Assembly (NCBI GenBank): GCA_910589545.1 | Contig: CAJUSY010000008.1 | Coordinates: 1-38,803 of the forward strand | DNA from: Peptoniphilaceae bacterium | GTDB lineage: Bacteria; Bacillota; Clostridia; Tissierellales; Peptoniphilaceae | Length of the DNA stretch: 38,803 nucleotides | Reading direction: 5' to 3' | In this document: one piece after another, positions 1-7,607 of the stretch | Numbering within the stretch: position 1 is the stretch's first letter | How the letters are laid out: each line of letters starts with the position of its first letter | The notes under the pieces: model-generated | What the model saw: only the letters and a program-made list of their open reading frames with translations | Told to the model about the DNA's origin: nothing | Database searches by the model: none | Made by a program: the position numbers and the translations under genes

Positions 1-31
1 AAAAAGAATAAAAGATAAAAAACAAAAAAGA

Positions 32-150
32 GACGCTTTAGCGTCAATTGAGAAAGCAGTGCAGCTGTCGGACATTCAATATGCACAAGGTGCATTGCAG
101 GCAACAGCCCCTTATAGGGGCAGAGCAAACCACCAGCTAAGCTGGTGGTT
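32..150 (+). mobile_element. Possible right end of an IS200/IS605-type element (structured, hairpin-rich)
   Basis: Four short perfect hairpins follow one another: GACGC/GCGTC at 32-45, ATGCAC/GTGCAT at 81-95, GCCCC/GGGGC at 107-121, and a 10-bp stem with a TAA loop at 128-150 (AACCACCAGC/GCTGGTGGTT). The stretch is visibly richer in GC than the genes beside it. Frame 2 is open from the window edge to a stop at 152-154, so it could be the tail of an upstream gene. A subterminal palindrome after a series of stems is what the right ends of IS200/IS605 elements with TnpB guide-RNA regions look like. No transposase is visible here, because the left side is outside the window. An untranslated attenuator of the HPr gene is the alternative. 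Confidence 0.35.
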
Positions 151-172
151 ATGATTAAAGCAGGAGGAAATT

Positions 173-436
173 ATGGTTGAGAAAAAGGTTTGTGTAACAA
201 ATGAAATAGGACTTCATGCGAAAGCAGCTTCAAAGTTTTTGAATGATGCCGTAAAATACAAGTCCAATATAGAATTTATTAAAGACGACAAGAACTACAA
301 TGCTAAGAGTATAATCAGTATATTATCACTATGCGCTCATAAAGGGTGTGAGCTTATTTTAAGATGCGAAGGTGAGGACGAACAAATAGCACTTGATAAT
401 TTGAGTGAGTTGATAGAAAGTAGATTAGATTATTAA
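173..436 (+). CDS. ptsH: HPr phosphocarrier protein of the PTS
   Basis: An 87-residue cytoplasmic HPr. It accepts phosphate from enzyme I on His15 (motif GLHAKAA, 13-19) and passes it to sugar-specific EIIA domains. Ser46 (in NAKSIIS) is present, so HPr kinase control and CcpA co-repression are possible, as in other Firmicutes. The start is fixed by AGGAGG about 5 bases upstream. The usual GLHARPA signature is altered: Arg17 is Lys and Pro18 is Ala, although the catalytic His is kept. It stands alone, without ptsI next to it. A Crh-like regulator is unlikely because His15 is present. HPr identity is safe; the effect of the two substitutions is unknown. Confidence 0.9.
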   Translation: MVEKKVCVTNEIGLHAKAASKFLNDAVKYKSNIEFIKDDKNYNAKSIISILSLCAHKGCELILRCEGEDEQIALDNLSELIESRLDY

Positions 437-483
437 AATTTTTGTGAAAATGTTTTTATGAAATAATGCTGATTTTCGTGACT

Positions 484-520
484 AATTTTTCGAAAAATTG
501 GCTATATTTTATGGTATCAT
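484..520 (+). promoter_or_regulatory. Palindrome plus extended -10 ahead of cdaA
   Basis: A perfect 16-bp palindrome (AATTTTTCGAAAAATT, 484-499) lies just upstream of an extended -10 element, TGGTATCAT (512-520). No good -35 is visible, which is usual for extended -10 promoters. The palindrome occupies the -35 region and could be a regulator site. The predicted transcript start near 527 leaves a leader of only about 12 bases before the annotated ATG at 539. Confidence 0.35.
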
Positions 521-538
521 ATAACTATAGAAACATAG

Positions 539-1381
539 ATGGGAATGATTGATGTGGTTTTTTTGGATAAATTTTTTAACATGATTAATACATTGAGGTT
601 TTTGGATATCATAGATATAGCTATAGTTGCAATTTGTATTTACAAATTATATATGATGATTAAAGAAACAAGAGCCGAACAACTTATAAAAGGATTGGTA
701 ATTATATTTATATTTGTAAAAATCAGCGATTCATTGAAATTATACACTGTGAATTGGGTTCTTGAAAACATGATGACGGCTTTGGCTATCATGATAATAG
801 TGGTGTTCCAGCCTGAACTAAGAAAAATTTTGGAAACAATAGGTAGAAGTAATATTTTGACTAAATCTTTTGCTGATATTAAAGGAGAAAAAGTGGATAA
901 GTGCGTTGAAGAGATTGTACACGCTGTTTTTTCACTTTCAAGACAAAAGATTGGGGCATTGATTATTTTCGAGAGAAGTACAGGGCTTGGAGATGTAGTG
1001 GAAACAGGCACAACTTTAAATTCTGCGATATCTAGCGAGCTTTTAATTAATATTTTTATACCTAATACTCCACTTCATGATGGTGCGGTTGTAATCAAAA
1101 ATGATACCATCAAAGCGGCAGCATGTTTCTTACCATTATCAACAGAACAATCTATATCTAAGGAATTAGGGACAAGACACAGAGCGGCTATAGGAATGAG
1201 CGAAAAAAGTGATTGCATGGCACTGATAGTTTCAGAGGAAACAGGAGGTATTTCATTAGCTGAACATGGCAAAATTAATAGATATGTTGATGAACCTACT
1301 TTAACAAAGATTTTGACTAAATTATACAATGATCAAGATTCTTATATTTTCAATAGAAAGGAAATAGAAGATGAAAGATAA
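539..1381 (+). CDS. cdaA: Diadenylate cyclase CdaA (membrane c-di-AMP synthase)
   Basis: This enzyme makes cyclic di-AMP from two ATP at the membrane. The N-terminal ~95 residues contain hydrophobic helices. The DAC domain follows, with DGA at 181-183 and the GTRHRAA motif at 211-217, both required for catalysis. The length of 280 residues is close to the usual ~273. No clear ribosome site precedes ATG 539. GGGA at 540-543 would suit GTG 554, and family alignment (start just before a FLDKFFN-like helix) fits that too, so the true start may be 554. The gene overlaps cdaR by 11 bases, and glmM follows, the conserved cdaA-cdaR-glmM arrangement that links c-di-AMP to peptidoglycan precursor supply. 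Confidence 0.95.
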   Translation: MGMIDVVFLDKFFNMINTLRFLDIIDIAIVAICIYKLYMMIKETRAEQLIKGLVIIFIFVKISDSLKLYTVNWVLENMMTALAIMIIVVFQPELRKILETIGRSNILTKSFADIKGEKVDKCVEEIVHAVFSLSRQKIGALIIFERSTGLGDVVETGTTLNSAISSELLINIFIPNTPLHDGAVVIKNDTIKAAACFLPLSTEQSISKELGTRHRAAIGMSEKSDCMALIVSEETGGISLAEHGKINRYVDEPTLTKILTKLYNDQDSYIFNRKEIEDER

Positions 1382-2348
1382 ACTAAAAAACAACTCATAC
1401 TTAAAAAATATAGACTTCAAAGGATTTTATTCAAATAACCTGATAATAAAAATAGTGTGCCTATTATTGGCAATATTTTTATGGTCATTTGTAATGGAAA
1501 ACAAAAATCCTGTTGTTACAAAGGATATTCCGGTCGTAAATATTGAATATCGCGGTGTAGACAAACTTAGAGAAGACGGCAGAGTTATAATTTCTCCGAA
1601 GACTCCTACGATTTCAATGCGTGTAGAAGGAAGAAGAAACACTATTACCAAAATGAAAAACTCTGAAATCAAAGCTTTTGTCGATATAAAATCAATAAGG
1701 GTGGATTCTGAAACCTTACCAGTTGAAGTGATTCTTCCTCAAGGAGTCAACGTATTAGACAAATCCGACGAAACAATTTTAGTAAAAACTGAAACAGTAG
1801 ACACAGTTAAATTTCCTATTAGAATAATGCAGGTAGGGGATTTACCAGAAAATGTAGAGCTTGACACGATAAAATTAGATCCAAAGGAGATAAAAGTATC
1901 TGGAGCAAAAACTTATCTTAACTCAATTGATTACGTATCAGTTAAGATAGATCAATCTAATATTGACAAGGACATCAACTTAGAATTGCCGATTAATTTG
2001 AGCTTAAAAGATGATTCGGCAAGACCGTTCTTGACGAAATCATCAGAAAGCTGCAAAGTAATTATTGATGTTTTCATAAAAAAAGATGTCGAAATCAAGC
2101 CAGTATTCACTAATATTCCGACTGGATTAAAAGTGAAGAAAGTTACATTCAGCAAACCGACTGTTAAGATAAAAGGTCAGGATGATATTATAAAATCACA
2201 TTCAATTGTAACCACGAAAGCTATTGATTTAAAAAATTTTAAAGAGGGAGAAAACACTGTAGATGTAACATTGGATTTAGCGCAATCAATTGTACTTGCA
2301 GAAGGCTCCAACGGGAGAATTACAGCAACAGTTGTGTTGGAAAAATAA
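1371..2348 (+). CDS. cdaR: CdaA regulator CdaR, YbbR-domain protein
   Basis: A 325-residue protein with one membrane helix at about 24-42, then an extracytoplasmic region of successive YbbR repeats. The first repeat starts near residue 47 (KNPVVTKDIPV). Later repeats are recognisable by the recurring pattern of a short beta segment, PxxI.V.G and a following D/N turn. CdaR binds and modulates CdaA in Bacillus and Listeria. ATG 1371 lies inside the end of cdaA with AGGAAA just upstream, indicating translational coupling. A strong terminator at 2376-2417 closes this two-gene unit, so glmM has its own promoter. Confidence 0.92.
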   Translation: MKDKLKNNSYLKNIDFKGFYSNNLIIKIVCLLLAIFLWSFVMENKNPVVTKDIPVVNIEYRGVDKLREDGRVIISPKTPTISMRVEGRRNTITKMKNSEIKAFVDIKSIRVDSETLPVEVILPQGVNVLDKSDETILVKTETVDTVKFPIRIMQVGDLPENVELDTIKLDPKEIKVSGAKTYLNSIDYVSVKIDQSNIDKDINLELPINLSLKDDSARPFLTKSSESCKVIIDVFIKKDVEIKPVFTNIPTGLKVKKVTFSKPTVKIKGQDDIIKSHSIVTTKAIDLKNFKEGENTVDVTLDLAQSIVLAEGSNGRITATVVLEK

Positions 2349-2375
2349 AACTAGAATTAATGATAAAATGATAAG

Positions 2376-2417
2376 AACCCTTTTTACTGCACACTTCAGT
2401 AAAGAGGGTTTTGTTTT
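2376..2417 (+). terminator. Rho-independent terminator after cdaR
   Basis: A 14-bp stem with one wobble pair (AACCCTTTTTACTG/CAGTAAAGAGGGTT), a 7-base loop and a T-rich tail (2409-2417). It separates cdaAR from glmM. Confidence 0.85.
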
Positions 2418-2451
2418 TAATAATATCGGTAAAAGTCTTATTTACATTATG

Positions 2452-2460
2452 TGTTATAAT
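2452..2460 (+). promoter_or_regulatory. Extended -10 promoter of glmM
   Basis: TGTTATAAT is a perfect extended -10 element, 29 bases before the glmM start codon. No convincing -35 lies 16-18 bases upstream. Confidence 0.6.
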
Positions 2461-2489
2461 TAGATTATAAAAATATGAGGGGGATATTG

Positions 2490-3839
2490 ATGGGAAAATA
2501 TTTCGGAACTGACGGTATAAGAGGCGTTGCAGGCGAAGATTTAACTGTTGAATTAGCTTATAAGCTTGCGAGAGCAGCTTGTTATAAATTAAAAGATGTA
2601 GATAATAAATTAATTGTTATAGGAAAAGATACTAGAATTTCTGGGGATATGTTGGAAGCGGCTTTGATTAGTGGAATTACTAGCATGGGTTTTGATGTGT
2701 ACAGATTAGGGGTTATTCCGACTCCTGCTGTTGCATATTTGACTAGATTTTACAATGCTTGTTGTGGAATTGTAATTTCTGCAAGCCACAATCCTTACGA
2801 ATTTAATGGAATAAAATATTTTTCGAATGAAGGTTTCAAATTAAAAGATAGTCTTGAAGAAGAAATCGAATATTTGATTGATCATCAAGATGAAATCAAC
2901 GTAAAAATTACAGGAGAAAAAGTAGGTAGAGTTTATGAAGAAGAATGCGCAAAGGATACATATATCAATTATCTTTTGAGCAGGGTTGATTTGGATTTGA
3001 CTGGTGTGAAGGTGAGCTTGGACTGTGGTTATGGAGCTACTTCTGAAATCGCACCAATTATTTTCAATAGATTAAATGCTGATGTGACTGTTACAAATAC
3101 AGAATACGACGGAAAGAATATCAACTTCAAATGCGGTTCAACAAATCCTGAAGTTATAAGTAATTTGGTAAAAATTTCTGAATCTGATATGGGATTTTCG
3201 TTTGATGGAGACGGGGATAGGTTGATTGCTTGTGATGAAACTGGTGAAATAATGGATGGAGATCATGTTCTTTGTGCAGTTGGACATTTCTTAAAAGAAA
3301 ACAACAAGCTTAAGAACAATGCAGTTGTAGGAACTGTTATGACCAATATCGGCCTTATAAAAAGTTTGAAAGAAGTTGGCGTGGATGTTATCAAAACACA
3401 AGTTGGGGACAGATACGTTCTTGAAGAAATGAGAAAAAATGGCTACATTATTGGTGGAGAACAATCAGGACACATTATTTTCATAGAAGATAATACTACT
3501 GGTGATGGAATATTATCGGCGATAAAATTAGCGGAAATAGCTGTGAAATCAAAACAAAAACTTTCAGAAATGAACAAATTGATGACTAGTTTCCCACAAG
3601 TTTTGGTGAATGCAAAGGTTAATAATGAATACAAAAAAGTGTACAAAGATGATGAAGTAATCAATCAAAAAATAGCTGAACTTGAGCATGAATTCAAAGA
3701 TGAAGGTAGAGTTTTGATAAGACCTTCTGGAACTGAGCCTTTGATTAGAGTTATGATTGAGGGGGAAAACCAAGAATATTTAGAGAAAAAAGCTATTGAA
3801 TTAAAAGATTTGATAGAAGAAAGATGTGAGCTAATATGA
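2490..3839 (+). CDS. glmM: Phosphoglucosamine mutase
   Basis: Converts glucosamine-6-phosphate to glucosamine-1-phosphate for UDP-GlcNAc and peptidoglycan synthesis. The active-site phosphoserine is Ser99 in SASHNP (97-102). The Mg-binding loop is DGDGD (239-243), and the phosphate-binding RPSGTEP loop is near the C terminus. I chose ATG 2490 (449 residues, the normal family length) rather than ATG 2475, because GAGGGGG at 2477-2483 is a well-spaced ribosome site only for 2490. The protein then begins MGKYFGTDGIRG, as in other GlmM. The substrate comes from GlmS, encoded at 9787-11607. The stop codon overlaps the next start (ATGA). Confidence 0.97.
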   Translation: MGKYFGTDGIRGVAGEDLTVELAYKLARAACYKLKDVDNKLIVIGKDTRISGDMLEAALISGITSMGFDVYRLGVIPTPAVAYLTRFYNACCGIVISASHNPYEFNGIKYFSNEGFKLKDSLEEEIEYLIDHQDEINVKITGEKVGRVYEEECAKDTYINYLLSRVDLDLTGVKVSLDCGYGATSEIAPIIFNRLNADVTVTNTEYDGKNINFKCGSTNPEVISNLVKISESDMGFSFDGDGDRLIACDETGEIMDGDHVLCAVGHFLKENNKLKNNAVVGTVMTNIGLIKSLKEVGVDVIKTQVGDRYVLEEMRKNGYIIGGEQSGHIIFIEDNTTGDGILSAIKLAEIAVKSKQKLSEMNKLMTSFPQVLVNAKVNNEYKKVYKDDEVINQKIAELEHEFKDEGRVLIRPSGTEPLIRVMIEGENQEYLEKKAIELKDLIEERCELI

Positions 3840-4513
3840 AAACAATAGCGATTATTTCGGCATTAGAAAGTGAACAAGAGTATTTCAGAGAACAATTTAA
3901 GCCGGTTAAAAAGGACAAGTTTAATCACTATGAAATATATGTTTCGGAATTTGAAGACAAGAAAATTATAAATTGCGTTTGTGGAATTGGAAAAGTAAAC
4001 TCAGCAGCTTTAACACAAAGAATTATCGATATGTACAATCCGGATTTGGTAATAAATTGTGGTGTGTGCGGTGGATTGGACAAATCTCTTACTTTTGATG
4101 AGGTAATACTTGCGGACAAATTAAAATACCACGACATAAATTTGGATATTTTTAGCGACAATATTCCTTACACTGACACCTTTGAAGCTGATAGTGAAAC
4201 TTTGAAAAAATTGGATGAGATTATGACACAAGAAAATTTGAAGCACAGGATAGGCCTTATTGTAACTGGAGATCAATTTATCTCAACGACTGAAAAGCAA
4301 GAAGAGTTATTTGAAAAATATCACGCGTTGGGAACGGAAATGGAAGGCTGCTCCATTGCTCATACGTGTTATCTTAACGATGTGAAGTTTTTGGTTATAA
4401 GAAGTTTGTCCGACTTTGCAGATGACGATGCGGATGATGAATTTTACAATGATTTAGAAACAAAAACAAAGAAGGCTGCACATAGTGTAGTTGTATTGAT
4501 AAAAAATATGTAG
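3836..4513 (+). CDS. mtnN: 5'-methylthioadenosine/S-adenosylhomocysteine nucleosidase
   Basis: Cleaves MTA and SAH to adenine and the thiosugar, recycling the products of SAM-dependent reactions. The 225-residue protein shows the PNP/UDP phosphorylase fold signatures GVCGG (76-80), MEG with the substrate-binding Glu170, and the catalytic Asp193 in SDFADD. It overlaps glmM by four bases and is therefore probably translated by re-initiation. That pairing with a cell-wall gene has no obvious metabolic logic. Two hairpins downstream end the operon. Confidence 0.92.
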   Translation: MKTIAIISALESEQEYFREQFKPVKKDKFNHYEIYVSEFEDKKIINCVCGIGKVNSAALTQRIIDMYNPDLVINCGVCGGLDKSLTFDEVILADKLKYHDINLDIFSDNIPYTDTFEADSETLKKLDEIMTQENLKHRIGLIVTGDQFISTTEKQEELFEKYHALGTEMEGCSIAHTCYLNDVKFLVIRSLSDFADDDADDEFYNDLETKTKKAAHSVVVLIKNM

Positions 4514-4519
4514 AGAAGA

Positions 4520-4553
4520 GCGTAGGATGAATGTATTTTGTCCTGCGTTTTTA
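4520..4553 (+). terminator. Terminator after mtnN
   Basis: CGTAGGA pairs with TCCTGCG (one wobble pair) around a loop of 13 bases, followed directly by TTTTT. Confidence 0.6.
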
Positions 4554-4570
4554 TTTTCTTAAAAATGGGC

Positions 4571-4606
4571 AAAAAAATACATCTGTACGAAACAGATGTA
4601 TTTTTT
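4571..4606. terminator. Symmetric, bidirectional terminator
   Basis: TACATCTG/CAGATGTA (4578-4600) with a 7-base loop, flanked by a run of A on the left and T on the right. It can therefore work on both strands: a second stop for mtnN and a back-up for the minus-strand tRNA. Confidence 0.7.
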
Positions 4607-4630
4607 CATAATATCAATAACAAAAGGAAA

Positions 4631-4659
4631 CAAAAAAATCACAAATATAATTTGTGATT
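4631..4659 (-). terminator. Terminator of the tRNA-Pro gene
   Basis: On the minus strand a 10-bp perfect stem (AATCACAAAT/ATTTGTGATT, 4637-4659) immediately follows the tRNA CCA end and is followed by seven T. Confidence 0.75.
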
Positions 4660-4660
4660 A

Positions 4661-4737
4661 TGGTCGGGGTGAGAGGATTTGAACCCCCGGCCCCATGGTC
4701 CCAAACCACGTGCGCTACCGGACTGCGCTACACCCCG
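4661..4737 (-). tRNA. tRNA-Pro (anticodon UGG)
   Basis: On the minus strand a complete 77-base cloverleaf can be folded. The acceptor is CGGGGTG/CACCCCG with discriminator A and encoded CCA. The D arm is in AGCGCAGTCCGGTAGCGC, the anticodon loop reads TTTGGGA with anticodon TGG, and the T arm is GGGGGTTCAAATCCTCT. It stands alone between mtnN and the M18 aminopeptidase gene, with its own terminator. Confidence 0.96.
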
Positions 4738-4768
4738 ACGTTTTTATTACTTGCTTATCTCAAGTACT

Positions 4769-4797
4769 TTATTAGTATACGATAGATTTCGAGTTAA
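4769..4797 (-). promoter_or_regulatory. Possible promoter of tRNA-Pro
   Basis: On the minus strand TTAACT and TAATAA are separated by 17 bases, about 30 bases upstream of the tRNA 5' end. It is only a moderate match to consensus. Confidence 0.35.
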
Positions 4798-4824
4798 TAC
4801 AAATCTATTTATACGAGAATAACA

Positions 4825-4866
4825 GGAGATAAAATAGAATAATTTTAATTATATCATTTTATCTCC
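4825..4866. terminator. Terminator-like hairpin after the M18 aminopeptidase gene
   Basis: An 11-bp perfect stem (GGAGATAAAAT/ATTTTATCTCC) around a 20-base AT-rich loop, 46 bases beyond the aminopeptidase stop on the minus strand. The T tail is weak on both strands. Confidence 0.5.
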
Positions 4867-4911
4867 GTTTTATTAAGATTTTAAAATTTTTTACTTTTTA
4901 TTTACATTATT

Positions 4912-6174
4912 TTAATATTCGTAGTAATATTTGAATAATTCGTAGATATATTCGTTATCTTTGCATCCGCCTAATTCCCTTACAGAGTGCATTGAAAGAA
5001 TTGCATTTCCAATGTCTATGGATTGAATGTCCAAGTTAGATACAGTGATTGGTCCAATTGTTGATCCGCCTCTTTTGTCTGATCTGTTTGTGAATTCTTG
5101 GCATGGAATATTTTTATCTAAGCATAATTTTTTAAATATTGAAGAGCTAACTGCATCAGAAGTATAAGCTCCGTTTGCCGCATATTTTATAACAGGGCCG
5201 TTGTTGATTAGTGGTCTGTTAGTAGGATCAGCCATTTCTGTGTAATTCGGATGCAAACTGTGTGCTTGGTCTGCACTAATCAAGTAAGAATTGTGCAATA
5301 CTTCGTAGAAGTTTTTATGGTTATCTTCTACGATTTTTTTGAAACAATCGCTAAGAAGTGTGCTGCCTGCGCCTTGTTTTGTTGAAGAACCTATTTCTTC
5401 GTTATCAAATACCATAGCTAATGCTAAAGTATTAGTAACATTTGAATCTATTAATGATTTTATAGAATTAAATGCCATTCCCAAATTATCGATTCTTCCT
5501 ACTGAATAAAATTCGTCGTTTTCTCCGACAAATTCTCCTTTTTGTCTATCGTACAAGAATAAATCAAAATCTAAAATATCTTCTGAATTTATTCCAGTAT
5601 TTCTCGCTAAAATTTCTTCAAAAGAAATCTTTGAATCTTTTTCTGATAATGCTAAAAGTGGCAATGTATCTTTTTGTGCGTTAAATTTGTAGCCGTTATT
5701 CACATCTCTATTCATGTGGATTGCTACGTTTGGAATTATCAATAAATTCTTGTCTACGTTGATGTGTTTGATTTCTGGTTTGAAAGGATTATCAGATTTT
5801 AAAACAACTCTACCAGCTACAGACAATGGACGATCGAACCATGTGCTTAGTATTGGCCCACCATAAACTTCAGTGTTTAAAGTCATGAATCCATCTTTGT
5901 TTACGATAGAATTTGGTTTAATTCTAAAAGTTGGGCTATCAGAGTGAGATCCAACTAATCTTATGTTGTCAAAATCAGAATCTCCTTTAAAAGCGATAAT
6001 TGAAGAATCATTATTCGTTACAAAATATCCTTTTCCATTTTCAATTTTCCAATTATCTTTAAATTTTAATTCAGAAAATCCATTTTCAGTTAGTATTTCT
6101 TTAAAATTATCGATAACGTGAAACACAGATGGACTGTTATCGATAAAACTCATTAATTCTTTTGTTATATTCAT
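4912..6174 (-). CDS. M18 family aminopeptidase
   Basis: A 420-residue cytoplasmic zinc aminopeptidase of the aspartyl-aminopeptidase (M18) family. It removes N-terminal residues, classically acidic ones, from peptides. Visible signatures are the metal/catalytic HSDSP motif near residue 77, DNEEIGS with the catalytic and metal-binding acidic residues near 257, the following QGAGS, and SADQAHS. Length and C-terminal motifs are complete. The start has a clear GAGGTGATT ribosome site. It is a single-gene unit convergent with mtnN and divergent from ribU. Substrate specificity within M18 cannot be read from the sequence. Confidence 0.93.
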   Translation of the reverse strand: MNITKELMSFIDNSPSVFHVIDNFKEILTENGFSELKFKDNWKIENGKGYFVTNNDSSIIAFKGDSDFDNIRLVGSHSDSPTFRIKPNSIVNKDGFMTLNTEVYGGPILSTWFDRPLSVAGRVVLKSDNPFKPEIKHINVDKNLLIIPNVAIHMNRDVNNGYKFNAQKDTLPLLALSEKDSKISFEEILARNTGINSEDILDFDLFLYDRQKGEFVGENDEFYSVGRIDNLGMAFNSIKSLIDSNVTNTLALAMVFDNEEIGSSTKQGAGSTLLSDCFKKIVEDNHKNFYEVLHNSYLISADQAHSLHPNYTEMADPTNRPLINNGPVIKYAANGAYTSDAVSSSIFKKLCLDKNIPCQEFTNRSDKRGGSTIGPITVSNLDIQSIDIGNAILSMHSVRELGGCKDNEYIYELFKYYYEY

Positions 6175-6227
6175 ATAATCACCTCAATAATAGTATACCC
6201 AAAAATAAAAATACTTAATACTAAAAG

Positions 6228-6256
6228 TTTACAAAAAATATAGTTAGTGGTATAAT
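6228..6256 (+). promoter_or_regulatory. Promoter of the FMN riboswitch-ribU unit
   Basis: TTTACA (6228-6233), 17-base spacer, TATAAT (6251-6256). The riboswitch begins a few bases after the expected transcript start. Confidence 0.8.
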
Positions 6257-6261
6257 GAAGT

Positions 6262-6370
6262 TACTTCAGGGCGAGGTTGATTTCCTCACCGGCGGTTATA
6301 GTCCGCGAGCATTATGCATGAATTGGTGTAATTCCAATACCGACAGTAAAGTCTGGATGAAAGAAGTAAA
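6262..6370 (+). ncRNA. FMN riboswitch (RFN element)
   Basis: The conserved blocks are all present in order: the closing stem ACTTC ... GAAGT, GGGCGAGGTTGA, CTCACCGGCGGT, AGTCCGCGAGC, a variable arm, CCGACAGTAAAGTCTGGATG and AAAGAAG. It is followed by an intrinsic terminator at 6389-6412. This is the arrangement that stops transcription of ribU when FMN is plentiful. Confidence 0.97.
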
Positions 6371-6388
6371 TGTAATAATTAACATTTA

Positions 6389-6412
6389 GCCCTAAATATA
6401 AGGGCTTTTTTA
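6389..6412 (+). terminator. Riboswitch-controlled terminator
   Basis: AGCCCT/AGGGCT stem, 7-base loop, then TTTTTT. It lies between the FMN aptamer and ribU and is presumably the expression platform. Confidence 0.85.
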
Positions 6413-6442
6413 TTTGCCCTTGAAAATCTTAGGAGGTAGGTT

Positions 6443-7033
6443 ATGGAAACCACAAGAAAAAATTCTAGTACTCAAACTATGGTGAAAATCAGTATTTTAG
6501 GGGCAATAAGTGCATTGCTTATGATTTTTAAATTCCCTCTACCATTTGCACCACCATTTATGACAGTGGATATAGGAGATTTGGGAGTATTAATTTCAGG
6601 ATTTGCACTAGGACCTGTAGCAGGTGTATTAACTTCTGCAGTTAAGATTTTGTTGAACTTTATAATCAACGGAACAACTACTGGTGGAGTTGGAGAATTA
6701 TCTAACTTCATAATATCATCAGTATTCGTTGTTGTAGCAAGTTCAATTTACAACAACGGAAAAACAAAAAAATCAGCAATTACAGGATTAGTTTTCGGTG
6801 TATTGGCTTACACATTGGTTGCTTGTATATCTAACTATTTTGTTATATTTCCATTGTATGGAATTAACTTGGTAGATTTCACCAAAGAATTTGCAAAAGT
6901 AAATTCGTTGGCAGGCACTCCATTGACGTTCGTGCTTTTCAGTATCGTGCCATTTAACATTGTAAAAGGTATTATTGTATCGGCAGTTACAATCGCACTT
7001 TACAAGCCAATTTCAAGATTTTTGAAAAAATAA
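6443..7033 (+). CDS. ribU: Riboflavin ECF transporter S component
   Basis: A 196-residue integral membrane protein with about six hydrophobic segments and a Lys/Arg-rich C terminus. It has the RibU-like N-terminal pattern: KISILGAISALLM, then FPLPFAPPFM and a DIGD loop. RibU binds riboflavin and works with the shared energising module EcfA-EcfA'-EcfT, encoded elsewhere. The FMN riboswitch directly upstream settles the substrate better than the sequence alone. AGGAGG precedes ATG 6443. A hairpin downstream ends the unit. No riboflavin biosynthesis genes are adjacent. Confidence 0.93.
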   Translation: METTRKNSSTQTMVKISILGAISALLMIFKFPLPFAPPFMTVDIGDLGVLISGFALGPVAGVLTSAVKILLNFIINGTTTGGVGELSNFIISSVFVVVASSIYNNGKTKKSAITGLVFGVLAYTLVACISNYFVIFPLYGINLVDFTKEFAKVNSLAGTPLTFVLFSIVPFNIVKGIIVSAVTIALYKPISRFLKK

Positions 7034-7068
7034 TCAATAACATACATGTAAAAATTCATAAAATATAC

Positions 7069-7103
7069 AATGACTCATTAATCTAGATAATGGGTCATTT
7101 TTG
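7069..7103 (+). terminator. Terminator after ribU
   Basis: AATGACTCATTA pairs with TAATGGGTCATT (one wobble pair) around a 7-base loop, followed by TTTT. Confidence 0.75.
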
Positions 7104-7117
7104 TTGTTGTTCAGTTG

Positions 7118-7126
7118 TGATATAAT
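7118..7126 (+). promoter_or_regulatory. Extended -10 promoter of the tsaE operon
   Basis: TGATATAAT is an extended -10 element. Transcription should start near 7133, immediately before GGTGAT and ATG 7143, giving a very short leader. The start choice for tsaE follows from this. Confidence 0.6.
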
Positions 7127-7142
7127 TTATTTGGTGATATTT

Positions 7143-7607
7143 ATGGAATATATTTTAAATGATTTAAAAGATATTGAAAGATTTGGACAAGTTTTTGCAA
7201 AAGCTTTAAAAAAACAAGATGTTATATCTTTGATTGGTGATTTGGGAGCTGGGAAAACTACACTTACAAAGTCCATTGCGAAAAGTTTTGGAATTGAAGA
7301 AAGTGTAACCAGTCCGACTTTTTCATTGGTAAATACATACTACGGTGATGTTGAATTAAATCATATTGATTTGTATAGATTAGAAGATGAGATGGAGATA
7401 GAATCCTTGGATATAGATGAGTTGTTGTATCCAGAAGGAATTACTATCATTGAATGGGCAAGTCAAGCACAGTCTTATATGCCTAGAAATTTAATTGAAA
7501 TTTACATTGAAAAAACTGGTGATGTTTCTAGAAAAATAAGAATTGACGGGAACAACAAAAGAGAAAAAGAAATTATAGAGGAATTAAATGAAAATTTTAG
7601 CGATTGA
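7143..7607 (+). CDS. tsaE: t6A synthesis ATPase TsaE
   Basis: A 154-residue P-loop ATPase of the complex that makes N6-threonylcarbamoyladenosine at position 37 of ANN-decoding tRNAs. The Walker A motif GDLGAGKTT and the family motif TSPTFSLVNTY are clear. An upstream in-frame ATG at 7101 exists, but it lies before the -10 box at 7121-7126. ATG 7143, preceded by GGTGAT, is therefore taken as the start, and it gives the standard MEYIL start. tsaB begins 20 bases before its stop. The partners TsaB and TsaD follow in the same operon. Confidence 0.95.
   Translation: MEYILNDLKDIERFGQVFAKALKKQDVISLIGDLGAGKTTLTKSIAKSFGIEESVTSPTFSLVNTYYGDVELNHIDLYRLEDEMEIESLDIDELLYPEGITIIEWASQAQSYMPRNLIEIYIEKTGDVSRKIRIDGNNKREKEIIEELNENFSD

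Noticed and set aside
7101..7142. N-terminal extension of TsaE from an earlier in-frame ATG
   Set aside because: That start precedes the -10 box at 7121-7126 and would not be transcribed from that promoter; the family start is at 7143.
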